Below are positions 9,070 through 18,336 of a stretch of DNA of 61,607 bases, piece after piece. Position 1 is the first letter of the stretch. Every line of letters begins with the position of its first letter. Both the position numbers and the translations under genes were made by a program. This stretch comes from Oligoflexia bacterium (GTDB taxonomy: Bacteria > Bdellovibrionota > Bdellovibrionia > JABDDW01): positions 1 to 61,607 of the forward strand of contig JADLCR010000092.1 in NCBI GenBank assembly GCA_020847095.1. The letters run 5' to 3'. The notes under the pieces were generated by a model. That model made no database searches, was not told where the DNA came from, and worked only from the letters and a program-made list of their open reading frames with translations.

Positions 9070-9962
9070 GTTTTCATGGAGTCCTGTTGGTTGACAAAGA
9101 AGCTGGAATGACAAGTCACGATGTTGTTCAACGGCTGAGAAAAATTACTGGCGAATCAGCGATCGGTCATGCAGGAACACTCGACCCTATGGCCACGGGA
9201 CTTTTGGTATGTCTCATTGGTGAAGCAACCAAGCTTAGCCAGTATGTGATGAACGAGCATAAAGTTTATTGGGTACAGGCAAAGCTGGGTGAACTCACGG
9301 ACACTGGCGACATCACTGGCCAAGTCATGGAAAAAAAGAGTGCGGATCATGTGACCTTAGAGATGGTTACTGAAATGAGCCAAAAATTGGTGGGGGCCCT
9401 CGAGCTTCCTGTTCCCATCTATTCGGCTGTAAAAATCAATGGGAAGAAACTTTATGAGTACGCCCGAAGCGGCGAGGCGGTTGACTTGCCTGTTAAGCAC
9501 ATGCAAATCAAATCAGCCGTGGTCCATGGATTTGAAAATGGGGTCGTCACTTTCACTCTAGAGTGCGAAAAAGGCACCTATGTCAGATCCTGGGTCGAGA
9601 AGTTGGGATCTTTATTAGGCTGTGGAGCCACTGTGCAAGCTTTAAGACGGGTGAGGGCCGGAGACTTCGTTGTTGAAGAGGCAAGGCGGCTCGATCAATT
9701 GACTCATGAACAGGGGTGGGAAAAAGCCCTTAGACCCATGGCTCAGGCCCTAGGACACTGGCCTATGCTTAAAGTGGTTGGCCGCGATGGAAGCCTCGTT
9801 AAACATGGTCAAATCCCAAAGGGCATCTATGCCCAATTAAGCCGATTTGAGTTTCAAGAGGGCATTAAGCTTATAGACGATAAGGAAGCCCTTTTGGCCC
9901 TGGTTATTGCCGATCAAAAGCGCATCCCAAAGCTTGCCCGAGTCTTTAATACCAAACGTTGA
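9066..9962 (+). CDS. truB: tRNA pseudouridine(55) synthase TruB
   Basis: 298 residues. It begins with GVLLVDKEAGMTSHDVV and has the catalytic motif GHAGTLDPMATGLL, whose Asp attacks uridine 55 in the T loop of tRNAs. The family segments VPIYSAVKINGKKLYEYAR and KGTYVRSWVEKLG follow. The C-terminal 60 residues look like the small PUA-like RNA-binding domain. It is the last gene of the rimP operon and overlaps rbfA by 4 nt. Confidence 0.96.
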   Translation: MSFHGVLLVDKEAGMTSHDVVQRLRKITGESAIGHAGTLDPMATGLLVCLIGEATKLSQYVMNEHKVYWVQAKLGELTDTGDITGQVMEKKSADHVTLEMVTEMSQKLVGALELPVPIYSAVKINGKKLYEYARSGEAVDLPVKHMQIKSAVVHGFENGVVTFTLECEKGTYVRSWVEKLGSLLGCGATVQALRRVRAGDFVVEEARRLDQLTHEQGWEKALRPMAQALGHWPMLKVVGRDGSLVKHGQIPKGIYAQLSRFEFQEGIKLIDDKEALLALVIADQKRIPKLARVFNTKR

Positions 9963-10066
9963 CTTATTTGAGCTAAGCAGTTAAAACTTCTCAAGTTTTT
10001 CTGGAGGGTTCGCATAGCCGGCGGCCATTCCGGATTGTTTAAGGCAAAAATTTATAGGAGTATTTC
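9963..10066 (+). promoter_or_regulatory. rpsO leader with two small inverted repeats
   Basis: This 104-nt gap between truB and rpsO holds an AT-rich hairpin (AAAACTT 9983-9989, AAGTTTT 9993-9999). It also holds a GC-rich segment with two CCGG motifs (about 10017-10034) before the ribosome-binding site TAGGAG at 10055-10060. In E. coli, S15 represses its own mRNA through a structured leader. This region could play the same role, but no specific S15 site can be proven by eye. Confidence 0.3.
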
Positions 10067-10336
10067 GTGGCTGTATCTAAAGAGTCAAAGGCTACCATTA
10101 TCAAAAAACATCGCCGCAACGAATTGGACACAGGAAGCCCTGAAGTTCAAGTTGCACTTCTAACAAATCGAATCAATGACCTTACTGGTCATTTCAAAAC
10201 TCACGTCAAGGATGTGCATTCAAGGCGTGGGCTATTGAAGCTTGTTGGGCAGCGCCGCCGTTTGCTTGAGTATCTCAAGCGCACGGACGTCTCTAAGTAC
10301 AAGGCGTTGATTGAGGAGTTGGGAATCCGTAAATAA
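10067..10336 (+). CDS. rpsO: 30S ribosomal protein S15
   Basis: 89 residues, the usual S15 length. It shows the family motifs [34 protein letters not shown] and [13 protein letters not shown]. The start is GTG 10067 with a good ribosome-binding site (TAGGAG). S15 binds the central domain of 16S rRNA early in 30S assembly. The rpsO-pnp pair is the conserved arrangement. Confidence 0.98.
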   Translation: MAVSKESKATIIKKHRRNELDTGSPEVQVALLTNRINDLTGHFKTHVKDVHSRRGLLKLVGQRRRLLEYLKRTDVSKYKALIEELGIRK

Positions 10337-10372
10337 TCGGGTGCCCGTCAAAAACAACAAGAGGAGACCATT

Positions 10373-12493
10373 ATGGTTCAATCACACAATTGGAATGTGG
10401 TTCGCGAAACTTTCAAGATCGGCGATAAAGAAATCACCATTGAAACGGGACGATTGGCAAAGCAAGCCGATGGAGCTGTTTTAGTTAGCTGTAATGACAC
10501 CAGAATGCTTGTCACAGCAGTTTCTAAGCGCGAACCAGATCAGAACAAAGACTTTTTTCCACTCACCATTGAGTACCAAGAAAAGTATTATGCCTCAGGA
10601 AAAATTCCCGGTGGATTTTTTAAGCGCGAAGCGAAGCCCACCACAGACGCGACGTTGACAGCTCGACTCATCGATCGACCGTTGCGACCTGTTTTTCCGA
10701 GTGGCTATTTAAATGACACACAAGTTGTTGCCACCGTTTTGAGCGTAGACGGTACTATCGAACCGGGCATTCTCGGTGGGATTGGGGCATCAGCAGCACT
10801 ATCAATTTCGGATATTCCCTTTAATGGACCGGTGGCCAGCTGCCAAGTGGCCTTGGTTGGTGGGCGATGGGTCGCTTGTCCAACTTTAGCTGAAGTTGAA
10901 GAGGCCGACCTTGAAATGGTTGTTGCCGGAACTCGTGCTGCACTTTTGATGGTTGAAGGTGGAGCAAAGTTTGTTTCAGAAGCTCAAATGCTTGAAGCAC
11001 TTAAATTTGGACATGCCGCATTTCAACCCGCCATTGAAGCGCAAGAGCGACTTCGCAAAAAAGTCGGGAAAGAAAAGCGAGCATTCAATCCTCCCGAAAT
11101 GGATCAGGCCTTTAGAACTCAAGTCGAACAGTTTTTGACTCCGAAGATTGCGAGCGCATTGAAAACTGCGGATAAACAAGAGCGGTACGCGGCCTTTGAT
11201 CAAGCTAAGCAAGAAGCCGCTGAGAAGTTCTTAGCGGGTCTATCCGATGATTTGCTCGATAAACGAAAAAAGGAACTTGGCGTTATCATTGAAGACGTCA
11301 AATATGCCGGCGCCCGAAATATGATTTTGAAAGACAAGATCCGTATCGATGGGCGCTCGACTGTGGATATTCGTCCTATTTCTGTTGAGGTGGGACTTCT
11401 CCCAAGAGCTCATGGATCGGGACTGTTTACCAGAGGTGAAACTCAAGTTTTGGGTGCGACAACACTTGGAACTTCAGACGATGAACAATTGATCGACTCC
11501 ATCACAGGCAACTACTACCGCCAATTCATGCTTCATTATAACTTTCCTCCCTATAGCGTAGGAGAAGTTGGGCGCTTTGGCGGTCAAGGTCGCCGAGAAA
11601 TTGGTCATGGTGCGCTTGCTGAAAGAGCGATCAAGGCCATTATTCCGGATAACAAAGAGTTTCCTTACACCATTCGAGTCGTTGGTGAAGTCTTGGAGTC
11701 CAATGGGTCTTCATCTATGGGAACGGTTTGTGCGGGAACCCTTTCGCTTCTTGATGCCGGAGTCCCTGTAAAAGAGCCTGTTGCTGGAATTGCGATGGGT
11801 TTGATTAAAGAGGGCGATAACATTGCCATTTTGTCCGATATTCTCGGTGATGAAGATCACCTTGGAGACATGGACTTCAAAGTTGCTGGCGGAGAAAGCG
11901 GAATTACGGCCTTTCAAATGGACATTAAAATCGAAGGTGTGACCTTTGATATTATGGAACGAGCGCTGGCACAGGCGGCTCAAGGGCGCGCTCATATTTT
12001 GAGCCAGATGACCAAGCTGATCAATAAGCCAAGGGCCGAGATGTCTCAGTACGCTCCACGCATCGAAACCATTCAGGTAAAAGCAGAAAAAGTGCGCGAA
12101 ATTATTGGCCCCGGAGGCAAAGTCATTAAGGGAATTATTGAAGCCACTGGAGTCAAGATCGACATTGAAGACGATGGAAAGGTTAACATTTTCTCGTCTG
12201 ACCCTGCAGCAACAGCAAAGGCTCGTGAGATGATCATGAACATTTGCGCTGAAGCTGAGGTGGGCAAGATCTATCGAGGAAAAGTTAAGAAAATCGTCGA
12301 TTTTGGTGCCTTTATCGAGATTATTCCTGGAACGGACGGTCTGCTGCACATCTCCGAAATTGCTCATGAGCGAATTCGAACGGTGACAGACGTTCTTAAA
12401 GAAGGCGACGAAGTTGAGGTAAAAGTCCTTGATATCGATCGCGCCGGTAAGATTAAATTGTCTCGAAAGGTCCTCATCGAGAAAACGGTCTAA
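10373..12493 (+). CDS. pnp: Polyribonucleotide nucleotidyltransferase (PNPase)
   Basis: 706 residues, a phosphorolytic 3'-5' exoribonuclease. It has two RNase PH domains (about 15-230 and 330-545) joined by a helical domain. Visible motifs are [13 protein letters not shown] and DRPLRPVFP in the first copy, FTRGETQVL and the catalytic-core segment [13 protein letters not shown] in the second. A KH domain (about 565-620, [16 protein letters not shown]) and an S1 domain (630-700, [16 protein letters not shown]) end the protein. The ribosome-binding site GAGGAG is clear. The gene follows rpsO by 36 nt and ends 2 nt before the M16 protease gene. Confidence 0.98.
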   Translation: MVQSHNWNVVRETFKIGDKEITIETGRLAKQADGAVLVSCNDTRMLVTAVSKREPDQNKDFFPLTIEYQEKYYASGKIPGGFFKREAKPTTDATLTARLIDRPLRPVFPSGYLNDTQVVATVLSVDGTIEPGILGGIGASAALSISDIPFNGPVASCQVALVGGRWVACPTLAEVEEADLEMVVAGTRAALLMVEGGAKFVSEAQMLEALKFGHAAFQPAIEAQERLRKKVGKEKRAFNPPEMDQAFRTQVEQFLTPKIASALKTADKQERYAAFDQAKQEAAEKFLAGLSDDLLDKRKKELGVIIEDVKYAGARNMILKDKIRIDGRSTVDIRPISVEVGLLPRAHGSGLFTRGETQVLGATTLGTSDDEQLIDSITGNYYRQFMLHYNFPPYSVGEVGRFGGQGRREIGHGALAERAIKAIIPDNKEFPYTIRVVGEVLESNGSSSMGTVCAGTLSLLDAGVPVKEPVAGIAMGLIKEGDNIAILSDILGDEDHLGDMDFKVAGGESGITAFQMDIKIEGVTFDIMERALAQAAQGRAHILSQMTKLINKPRAEMSQYAPRIETIQVKAEKVREIIGPGGKVIKGIIEATGVKIDIEDDGKVNIFSSDPAATAKAREMIMNICAEAEVGKIYRGKVKKIVDFGAFIEIIPGTDGLLHISEIAHERIRTVTDVLKEGDEVEVKVLDIDRAGKIKLSRKVLIEKTV

Positions 12494-12495
12494 TA

Positions 12496-13752
12496 ATGTT
12501 CAAGAAATCCGTTTTGGATTCGGGAATTACGGTTGTCACCGAGACCCATCGGTACAACCGTTCGGTTTCCGTCGGGGCTTTCATCAAAACAGGCACCCGC
12601 GACGAATCAAAGCGAACCATGGGTGTAAGTCACTTTCTTGAGCACCTAGTATTCAAAGGCACGCGCCGCCGGTCATCATCTGAGATTTCTAGATCCTTAG
12701 AAGCGGTTGGGGGTGACTTAAATGCATTCACAACTCGCGAGTACACCTGTTTTCACGCGACAAGCTTACGCGAAAATCTGAAACTCGATATCGATGTCCT
12801 AGGAGATTTGGTCAGCCAAGCGCGGTTTTCGCCTCGGGATTTTGAACGAGAACGAAACGTGATTTTGCAAGAAATCGCTATGACCGAAGATAACGTTGAA
12901 GAGTACATTTTCGACGTCTTTTTTGAAAAGGTTTATAACCGTTCGTCCCTGGGATGGCCCATCTTGGGAACTGAAGAAAGCTTGCGCGGGATGTCCCGGG
13001 CCGAAGTTCTTCGGTACTATCGCGACCATTATGCTGGCAAAAACACCATTGTGGCGGCCGCTGGAGATCTTGAGCATGATGAGGTGGTTGAGCTGGTAGA
13101 AAAGCACTTTAAGCCTAAGAAGTTTAAAGGCCCTCGGAAGTCTAGAAAAGAACCGGTTTTCAACCCTTTACGAGAAGTTATTGAGAAACCGGGTGAGCAA
13201 GCTCATATTATTGCGGGGTTTGATGCTGTGAGCTTCACGGACAAGCGTCGGTTTGAAGCATTCGTGCTTAATTCGGTTTTGGGCGGTGGGATGAGCTCAA
13301 GGCTCTATCAAAGTATTCGTGAACGAAAAGGTCTTGCTTATACCGTGTATTCAAATCTCACAACCTTCACTGATTGTGGAACGCTGACTGTCTATGTGGG
13401 TACGGATGGAAAAAGTGTTGAGACAGTCATGGATGTGTTGGTTCAAGATTTAAAGCTTCTAAGAAAGAAGAAGTTAAACGAAAAAGGTCTGGATTTGTTC
13501 AAACAACAAGTTCGTGGTGGGATCCTTATGGGCGCAGATGATATGGAAAATCGCATGTCGTCGTTGGGAGTCAATGAAATGACCTTTGGCAAATATATGC
13601 CCGTTGACGAAGTTGTCGAGGGTGTGATGGCCGTGAGCGCGAAGGGCGTCTTGGAGCTAGCCCAAGAACTATTATTGCCGGAAAAGATGGCGGTCTTGGT
13701 TATGGGACCAGTTAAAGTTTCTGAAACTGAAAAAGTAATTCAAAACCTTTAA
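12496..13752 (+). CDS. M16 family zinc metallopeptidase (processing-protease-like)
   Basis: 418 residues. It has the inverted zinc motif HFLEH (near residue 46) with the downstream Glu expected about 75 residues later (RERNVILQEIAM region). The second M16 domain carries the family segment GGGMSSRLYQSIRERKGLAYTVYS near 265-290. This is the mitochondrial-processing-peptidase-like type often found next to pnp and dut in proteobacteria. Its substrate is unknown. It probably depends on the pnp transcript, since only 2 nt separate them and there is no clear independent ribosome-binding site. Confidence 0.92.
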   Translation: MFKKSVLDSGITVVTETHRYNRSVSVGAFIKTGTRDESKRTMGVSHFLEHLVFKGTRRRSSSEISRSLEAVGGDLNAFTTREYTCFHATSLRENLKLDIDVLGDLVSQARFSPRDFERERNVILQEIAMTEDNVEEYIFDVFFEKVYNRSSLGWPILGTEESLRGMSRAEVLRYYRDHYAGKNTIVAAAGDLEHDEVVELVEKHFKPKKFKGPRKSRKEPVFNPLREVIEKPGEQAHIIAGFDAVSFTDKRRFEAFVLNSVLGGGMSSRLYQSIRERKGLAYTVYSNLTTFTDCGTLTVYVGTDGKSVETVMDVLVQDLKLLRKKKLNEKGLDLFKQQVRGGILMGADDMENRMSSLGVNEMTFGKYMPVDEVVEGVMAVSAKGVLELAQELLLPEKMAVLVMGPVKVSETEKVIQNL

Positions 13753-13760
13753 GGCTAAAG

Positions 13761-14207
13761 ATGAAACCAATCATTCGTGTTAAGCGATTAAATCCTAAAG
13801 CCACAATTCCACAATACCAGTCATTGGGGGCCAGTGGCGCTGATGTGACTGCGGCCATTGATGCTCCGGTTGTTTTGGAGCCTAAAAGTCGGGTCCTCAT
13901 TCCAACCGGATTTGCTCTCGAAATTCCTACTGGATTTGAGATTCAGGTTCGCCCGCGATCGGGCCTTGCCGTAAAAAGTGGGATCACCGTTCTCAATTCC
14001 CCAGGAACCATCGATCATGATTATCGAGGCGAGATCAAAGTTGTTTTGATTAATCTTGGCGAAACGGCGTTTACGATTATGCCCAATGATCGTATTGCTC
14101 AAATTGTGATCATGCCTGTTTTACAGGCAGAGTTTGACTGGGTTGAGAACATCAGCGAGACCTCGCGAGGGACTGGTGGATTTGGCAGCACCGGCATTCA
14201 AGTTTGA
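13761..14207 (+). CDS. dut: dUTP diphosphatase
   Basis: 148 residues with all five trimeric dUTPase motifs: GASGADVTA, RPRSGLAVKSG, PGTIDHDYRGEI, NDRIAQIVI and the C-terminal phosphate-binding RGTGGFGSTG. It hydrolyses dUTP to dUMP, keeping uracil out of DNA and feeding dTMP synthesis. It follows the M16 gene by 8 nt and ends 6 nt from the convergent Yip1-like gene. Confidence 0.97.
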   Translation: MKPIIRVKRLNPKATIPQYQSLGASGADVTAAIDAPVVLEPKSRVLIPTGFALEIPTGFEIQVRPRSGLAVKSGITVLNSPGTIDHDYRGEIKVVLINLGETAFTIMPNDRIAQIVIMPVLQAEFDWVENISETSRGTGGFGSTGIQV

Positions 14208-14213
14208 AAGAAG

Positions 14214-14849
14214 CTACTGGCCGAACTCTTCTTTGAGCTGATTGAGGCTTTCGGATGTGATATCGGGGCCTTGAATTCTTGTTGAGCGCAATTCAATGAT
14301 AAAATCATAAATCCAAAACACGAGGAGCAATCCCGCCACCGCGCCGACCAGGCGAATCACTTTCTTTTTTTCGAGCAAAAAGTTTTCAGAAAATCCTATA
14401 GCAAAGATCGTTGCCCAGGCCAAAATTCCCAATGGGACCATCACCCGCGTCAGGCCTGAAAACACCATGATGATTTGAGCCGGAAGCATGGACAAAACCA
14501 CCAAAACATACACTTTTCTAAATTCTAACTCTGTTTTAAGCGCAAAAAGTCCTAAGTAATAGAAGACCCCTGCGGAAAATAACGAGACAAGAATTCCAAT
14601 GACCGGCCCTAAAACAACACTGGCCACGGCCGATAAAATCCGCTTCATGATGATTGCTGATAAAACACTGGTGATCATTGAGTAAGCGCCACTGGCCAAA
14701 AACGCTGTAGGCCAATCCCAAGATGGGACGCGCTTAATCCTTTCAACGGCGTTTTTCAAAAAAAACGGCGCGAATGCGAGCACTTCACGAAGTCGAGCGT
14801 ACAGATCAGGCCACGCCAATTTGATGCGGTTTGGTAAACTTGGTTCCAT
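14214..14849 (-). CDS. Yip1-like multi-pass membrane protein
   Basis: About 211 residues with four to five hydrophobic spans (from about residue 45 to 180) and a charged C-terminal tail. It has the arrangement of bacterial Yip1-domain proteins: an N-terminal amphipathic segment, then spans rich in Gly/Ser/Val with a conserved-looking Pro-containing VLSMLPAQIIMV stretch. I chose ATG 14849 because it lies just 4 nt beyond the stop of the preceding hydrolase gene; the longer frame would overlap that gene deeply. The function of bacterial Yip1-like proteins is not established. The family assignment is by pattern and only moderately sure. Confidence 0.6.
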   Translation of the reverse strand: MEPSLPNRIKLAWPDLYARLREVLAFAPFFLKNAVERIKRVPSWDWPTAFLASGAYSMITSVLSAIIMKRILSAVASVVLGPVIGILVSLFSAGVFYYLGLFALKTELEFRKVYVLVVLSMLPAQIIMVFSGLTRVMVPLGILAWATIFAIGFSENFLLEKKKVIRLVGAVAGLLLVFWIYDFIIELRSTRIQGPDITSESLNQLKEEFGQ

Positions 14850-14853
14850 GGCG

Positions 14854-15639
14854 TTATTTTGAACTGCCCAATTCTTCTTCTGCAAGTAAAATTGAGTAAT
14901 CCAAGAAATATTCATGGGCGGTGCGTTGCCCTTTAGGCCATGGCCCGGCTCCAATGACTTGTTCGTGGTCCCCGGGGAATTCCCAGGCGAGTTTTCCGAT
15001 TTGAAGAGCCTTTTGCTGAGAAATAAGTGGAACTAGACCATCATTTTGAGGAGGAAGGTTTTTCCATTTCAACCATCGGGACATGGCCATGTGCTGAGTT
15101 TTTAGCAGGGGTGATACGGGGAACTTCGGATTGGAGAGTACAATTCGAATCGGACTCTCAGTTTTCTTTTTCCAAGTTTTAACAATGCTCTCAGCTCCCG
15201 ATTGAGTCAGAGTTTCAGTTGAATGCTTAAAGGGTTTCAGTGGGAGCTTTGTAAGTCGCATCCCCAGGTCAGCCCACGGACTTCCTTGAAAGGGTGGGCT
15301 TACTAAAAGAGCCGACTTGATCAAAGAGCTGACATCGTCAAGATTCATAATGACGAGCGTATCTAGTGCGCCCAATGAATGGGCAATGAGATGAACCCCA
15401 TCGTGGGCTTGAGCAATCTTTAATATTTGATCTTTAAACATTTCCACGCGCGCGTGATGGGGGCCACGCCAGGGGGCTTTGCACTCATGGACCATGTACC
15501 CATGGCGAGAGAGGTACTCGGGGATCCCATTCCAATAATTTCGAAAAGAGAGCAGGGTTTTTAGGCCATGCAAAAAGACAATCGGATACCGCGTGAGAAG
15601 GCAGTTGGGCCTAAGATCCATTGAATTTTTCAGAGTCAT
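14854..15639 (-). CDS. Alpha/beta hydrolase, lipase/esterase-like
   Basis: 261 residues. The oxyanion segment YPIVFLHGL (residue 20), the nucleophile elbow AHSLGALD (Ser near 105), a late Asp (NDGLVPLISQ, near 215) and His (FPGDHEQVIG, near 235) make a complete triad like that of triacylglycerol lipases. The G-x-S-x-G core reads HSLGA. No signal peptide is visible, so it is probably cytoplasmic. The start overlaps the stop of the upstream outer-membrane protein gene by one base (TAATG), and the Yip1-like gene follows, so the three form an operon. The substrate is unknown. Confidence 0.75.
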   Translation of the reverse strand: MTLKNSMDLRPNCLLTRYPIVFLHGLKTLLSFRNYWNGIPEYLSRHGYMVHECKAPWRGPHHARVEMFKDQILKIAQAHDGVHLIAHSLGALDTLVIMNLDDVSSLIKSALLVSPPFQGSPWADLGMRLTKLPLKPFKHSTETLTQSGAESIVKTWKKKTESPIRIVLSNPKFPVSPLLKTQHMAMSRWLKWKNLPPQNDGLVPLISQQKALQIGKLAWEFPGDHEQVIGAGPWPKGQRTAHEYFLDYSILLAEEELGSSK

Positions 15640-16283
15640 TAGAAATGGCCGTTAAGTTTGATCGCTAATTCCAAACTGTTTGGATCTTGATCGGAGGCCA
15701 TTGGCAAATGGTTTGAGATCTCAAGGCCAAAAGAAAGTTGTCCTGTTGGCCAGTAATCAATTCCTCCCACAAGCACCGTAGAGCCAGTTTGAAAGGTTCG
15801 ATCAAATCGGCGATTGAGCGGAGTTTTAGATGTGGATTTAATATTAAAGGCACGGCTAGCGACTCCGACTCCACCGTGAACTGTTAAACCCTCTGCCACA
15901 GCAGTGTCATACAGAATTCTTAATCCAAAACCATTCGATGACACGCGAGAATCACCTAAAGACGTTTCGGGAAAATTCATCACATGTCCTTCAGCGATCC
16001 AATGCTGAGAAAATAGATCTATTCCAAAATTGAGATCAAAACCGTTAATCCCACCACGCTCTCGTACTCCGGGACCCAATGGAATTTCTTGAAATGAAGT
16101 TAAATAGGCCACACCAGCGTGGAGCCGAACGTCATCAAAAATGGAGAGGTCGTCGTCAGACGAAGACTTCTTTTTGGAAGAAATCTGAGGAGAGTAAAGG
16201 TCATCATCTAATGAGGGCGCCGCCCAAGCCTGGCTTGAACCTAGAATGAGTGTCATGATTAAGAATTTCACAGTCAATTTCAT
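15639..16283 (-). CDS. Small outer-membrane beta-barrel-like exported protein
   Basis: 214 residues. A signal peptide with an SQAWA-A cleavage site lies near residue 22. An acidic/serine-rich linker with a Lys cluster follows (about 25-48), then alternating-pattern segments rich in Gly and aromatic residues. The protein ends in Phe (IKLNGHF), the classic terminal residue of outer-membrane barrels. This suggests an 8-stranded barrel of unknown function. It is the first gene of the minus-strand trio and divergent from the zinc-ribbon gene at 16401. Confidence 0.6.
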   Translation of the reverse strand: MKLTVKFLIMTLILGSSQAWAAPSLDDDLYSPQISSKKKSSSDDDLSIFDDVRLHAGVAYLTSFQEIPLGPGVRERGGINGFDLNFGIDLFSQHWIAEGHVMNFPETSLGDSRVSSNGFGLRILYDTAVAEGLTVHGGVGVASRAFNIKSTSKTPLNRRFDRTFQTGSTVLVGGIDYWPTGQLSFGLEISNHLPMASDQDPNSLELAIKLNGHF

Positions 16284-16400
16284 TGCCTTAGACCCCCGAT
16301 TGGTGAATCCTCTTGATCCCTATTGTACTTCAATCAAGATAATGAGCGGCGTCAAAAATCTGACTCTCAGCGCCCGGCAAATCAGTGTAAAATCAAATAC

Positions 16401-16799
16401 ATGACTAAGGTTTCTACTTACTGTGCGTTTTGTCGGCTCCCACGGTCCATTTATCGAAAAAAGGGAGTCAATTGGGTCAATGTTCTTCAGGCCCTAGGTT
16501 TGGCTTGTGGATCCAGTTACCTCATTTGGAGGGAACTAGACCCAAGAGCTATGATTATTTTCGTTGGTAGCCTGGCCGTCATGGAGATCTTCATTCTTTT
16601 GAGAACCCGTTCTGAAATCGAATGCCCCCATTGTGGTTTTGACCCGGTTTTATACAAGCGGGATCCGGCAAAAGCCTGTGAAAAAGTAAAGCTAAGCATT
16701 GAGGCCCGAAAAGAAGATCCTAACGTTTGGCTTGCGCGACGCCCTCCATTGCGACTGCCTAAACGAAAGAGATCGTCGACCCGAGAAATTGTCGCATAG
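16401..16799 (+). CDS. Membrane protein with two zinc-ribbon CxxC motifs
   Basis: 132 residues. CAFC at residues 8-11 and CPHC at about 75-78 suggest a metal-binding ribbon split around two hydrophobic spans (about 27-65). A basic C-terminal tail ends in RLPKRKRSSTREIVA. I chose ATG 16401 because residues upstream in the longer frame look non-coding. The family is not recognised. It is encoded 44 nt before the glycosyltransferase gene, so the two may be co-transcribed. Confidence 0.6.
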   Translation: MTKVSTYCAFCRLPRSIYRKKGVNWVNVLQALGLACGSSYLIWRELDPRAMIIFVGSLAVMEIFILLRTRSEIECPHCGFDPVLYKRDPAKACEKVKLSIEARKEDPNVWLARRPPLRLPKRKRSSTREIVA

Positions 16800-16843
16800 C
16801 AATATGGTGGACAGGGGACGGTAAACCGGGCATTAATATTTTC

Positions 16844-17587
16844 ATGAAAACCCTTGTTGTCATTCCTACATACAATGAAAAAGACAACATCATCGACTTG
16901 ATCAAGGCGATCCACAGCATCGTTCCAGAAACTCATGTTCTCGTCGTCGACGATGGAAGTCCGGACGGTACCGGGGACCTCGTTCGAGCCTTAACTCAAG
17001 TGGATAAGAGAGTCTTTTTACTTAGCCGCAAGGGTAAAGGCGGCCTAGGACCTGCTTACGTCGCGGGGTTTCGATGGGGATTAGAGCGAGGTTACGAGTT
17101 CCTAACCGAAATGGACGCGGACTGGAGTCATCCGCCTCGCTATTTATCAAAGATGTTTGAACTGGCTGGTCGCTATGATTTTGTTATTGGTTCGCGGTAT
17201 GTATCCGGCGGCGGGTCGGTCAATTGGAGTTGGATTCGTAAGCTGATTTCAAGGGCCGGAAGTCTTTATAGCCGTGTGATTTTGTCTGTGAATATTCGAG
17301 ATTTCACCGGGGGCTTTAACGGCTGGCATGCCAAAGTATTGGAAGCGGTGGATCTCGATACTATTGGATCGGACGGGTACAGCTTTCAAATTGAGCTTAA
17401 ATATCGCGCCGCTCAATTGGGTTTTAAGTTTGTCGAGTTCCCGATTATTTTTGAAGAACGTCGCGAGGGACAGAGCAAAATGAGCGGCAAGATTGTGCGA
17501 GAAGCCATGTGGCGTGTGTGGTCGATTCGCTTTCAGCCAAAATCAAAAATGATCTCGTCGTCAACTTCATCGCCAGCGGGAAAATAA
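16844..17587 (+). CDS. DPM1-type polyprenol-phosphate mannosyltransferase (GT2)
   Basis: 247 residues. GT2 signatures are clear: VVIPTYNEKDNI at the N-terminus, VVDDGSPDGTGDLV (nucleotide-sugar binding), EMDADWSHPP (the metal-binding DxD) and the DPM1-specific FTGGFNGWHAKVL. It probably moves mannose or another hexose from a GDP-sugar to polyprenyl phosphate at the inner face of the membrane. It lacks the C-terminal membrane spans and GtrA domain found in some homologues. Its 3' end overlaps the convergent tatD gene by 21 nt. Confidence 0.9.
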   Translation: MKTLVVIPTYNEKDNIIDLIKAIHSIVPETHVLVVDDGSPDGTGDLVRALTQVDKRVFLLSRKGKGGLGPAYVAGFRWGLERGYEFLTEMDADWSHPPRYLSKMFELAGRYDFVIGSRYVSGGGSVNWSWIRKLISRAGSLYSRVILSVNIRDFTGGFNGWHAKVLEAVDLDTIGSDGYSFQIELKYRAAQLGFKFVEFPIIFEERREGQSKMSGKIVREAMWRVWSIRFQPKSKMISSSTSSPAGK

Positions 17588-18334
17588 CTTTTTAATATTT
17601 TGAGTTGTGATCTGAGCGAGCTCTTCAAGACTCACGGCCTTGAGTTGCGCGAGATGTTTTGCCGTATGAATAAGGAACGCCGGTTCGTTCTTCTTTCCTC
17701 TTAATGGAACTGGCGCCAAAAATGGAGCATCGGTTTCGATTAATAATCTATCCAACGGAACCTGACTTACAACGGACCTTAATTCATCAGCATTCTTGAA
17801 GGTGATGACGCCGCTGACACTGATGTAATATCCGGCATCAAGGGCCGCATCGGCCAAGCGCTTTGAACCGGTGAAGCAATGAAGGCAGCCAGTCACTTTC
17901 CCATTCCAGTGTTGCAATTCTGCGATGGTATCGTCTTCAGCATCACGAGAGTGAATTTCAACGGGATAGCCGAGGTCTGAAGCCAACTGCATTTGCCTTC
18001 GAAAAACCGCCTTTTGAACGTCATGATCAGAATGGGAGTAGTAATAATCTAGCCCGATCTCGCCAATGCCGATGATTTCTTTGTTGGCCTCGACAAGAGT
18101 TTTGATCTGGCTCTCCACTTCATCGGAATAATGCTTGGCCTCATGAGGATGGACACCAAGAGTGGCCGCAACGGTCGGATAGTACTTTTTTGTAATTTGA
18201 ACGACGCGGTCGAAATCTCCTGGGTGACAGCCGATGGTGATCATTTGAGAGATTCCTTGAGTAGAGGCGTCTTTTAATACTTCATCCGTATTCTTTTCAA
18301 TCATTTCAAGGTGGGTATGATTATCAATAAACAT
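17567..18334 (-). CDS. tatD: TatD family metal-dependent deoxyribonuclease/hydrolase
   Basis: 255 residues, the usual TatD length. Metal-ligand motifs are present: DNHTHLE at the start, GEIGLDYYY (Glu ligand), PVEIHSRDA, GCLHCFTGS and ETDAPFLAP. TatD proteins are 3'-5' DNA exonucleases and hydrolases. The gene is 2 nt downstream of metG, an association common across bacteria (metG-tatD), and belongs to the tmk-holB-metG-tatD operon. Confidence 0.94.
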   Translation of the reverse strand: MFIDNHTHLEMIEKNTDEVLKDASTQGISQMITIGCHPGDFDRVVQITKKYYPTVAATLGVHPHEAKHYSDEVESQIKTLVEANKEIIGIGEIGLDYYYSHSDHDVQKAVFRRQMQLASDLGYPVEIHSRDAEDDTIAELQHWNGKVTGCLHCFTGSKRLADAALDAGYYISVSGVITFKNADELRSVVSQVPLDRLLIETDAPFLAPVPLRGKKNEPAFLIHTAKHLAQLKAVSLEELAQITTQNIKKLFSRWR

Positions 18335-18336
18335 GG

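Noticed and set aside
11711-12367. 218-codon minus-strand frame opposite pnp
   Set aside because: It lies entirely within pnp, whose KH/S1 region is unmistakable. The composition (His/Ser/Asn/Phe-rich) is that of a shadow frame.
14208-14235. AAAGAAG/CTTCTTT inverted repeat as a bidirectional terminator of dut and the Yip1-like gene
   Set aside because: It has a weak AT-rich stem with a long loop and no T-tract.
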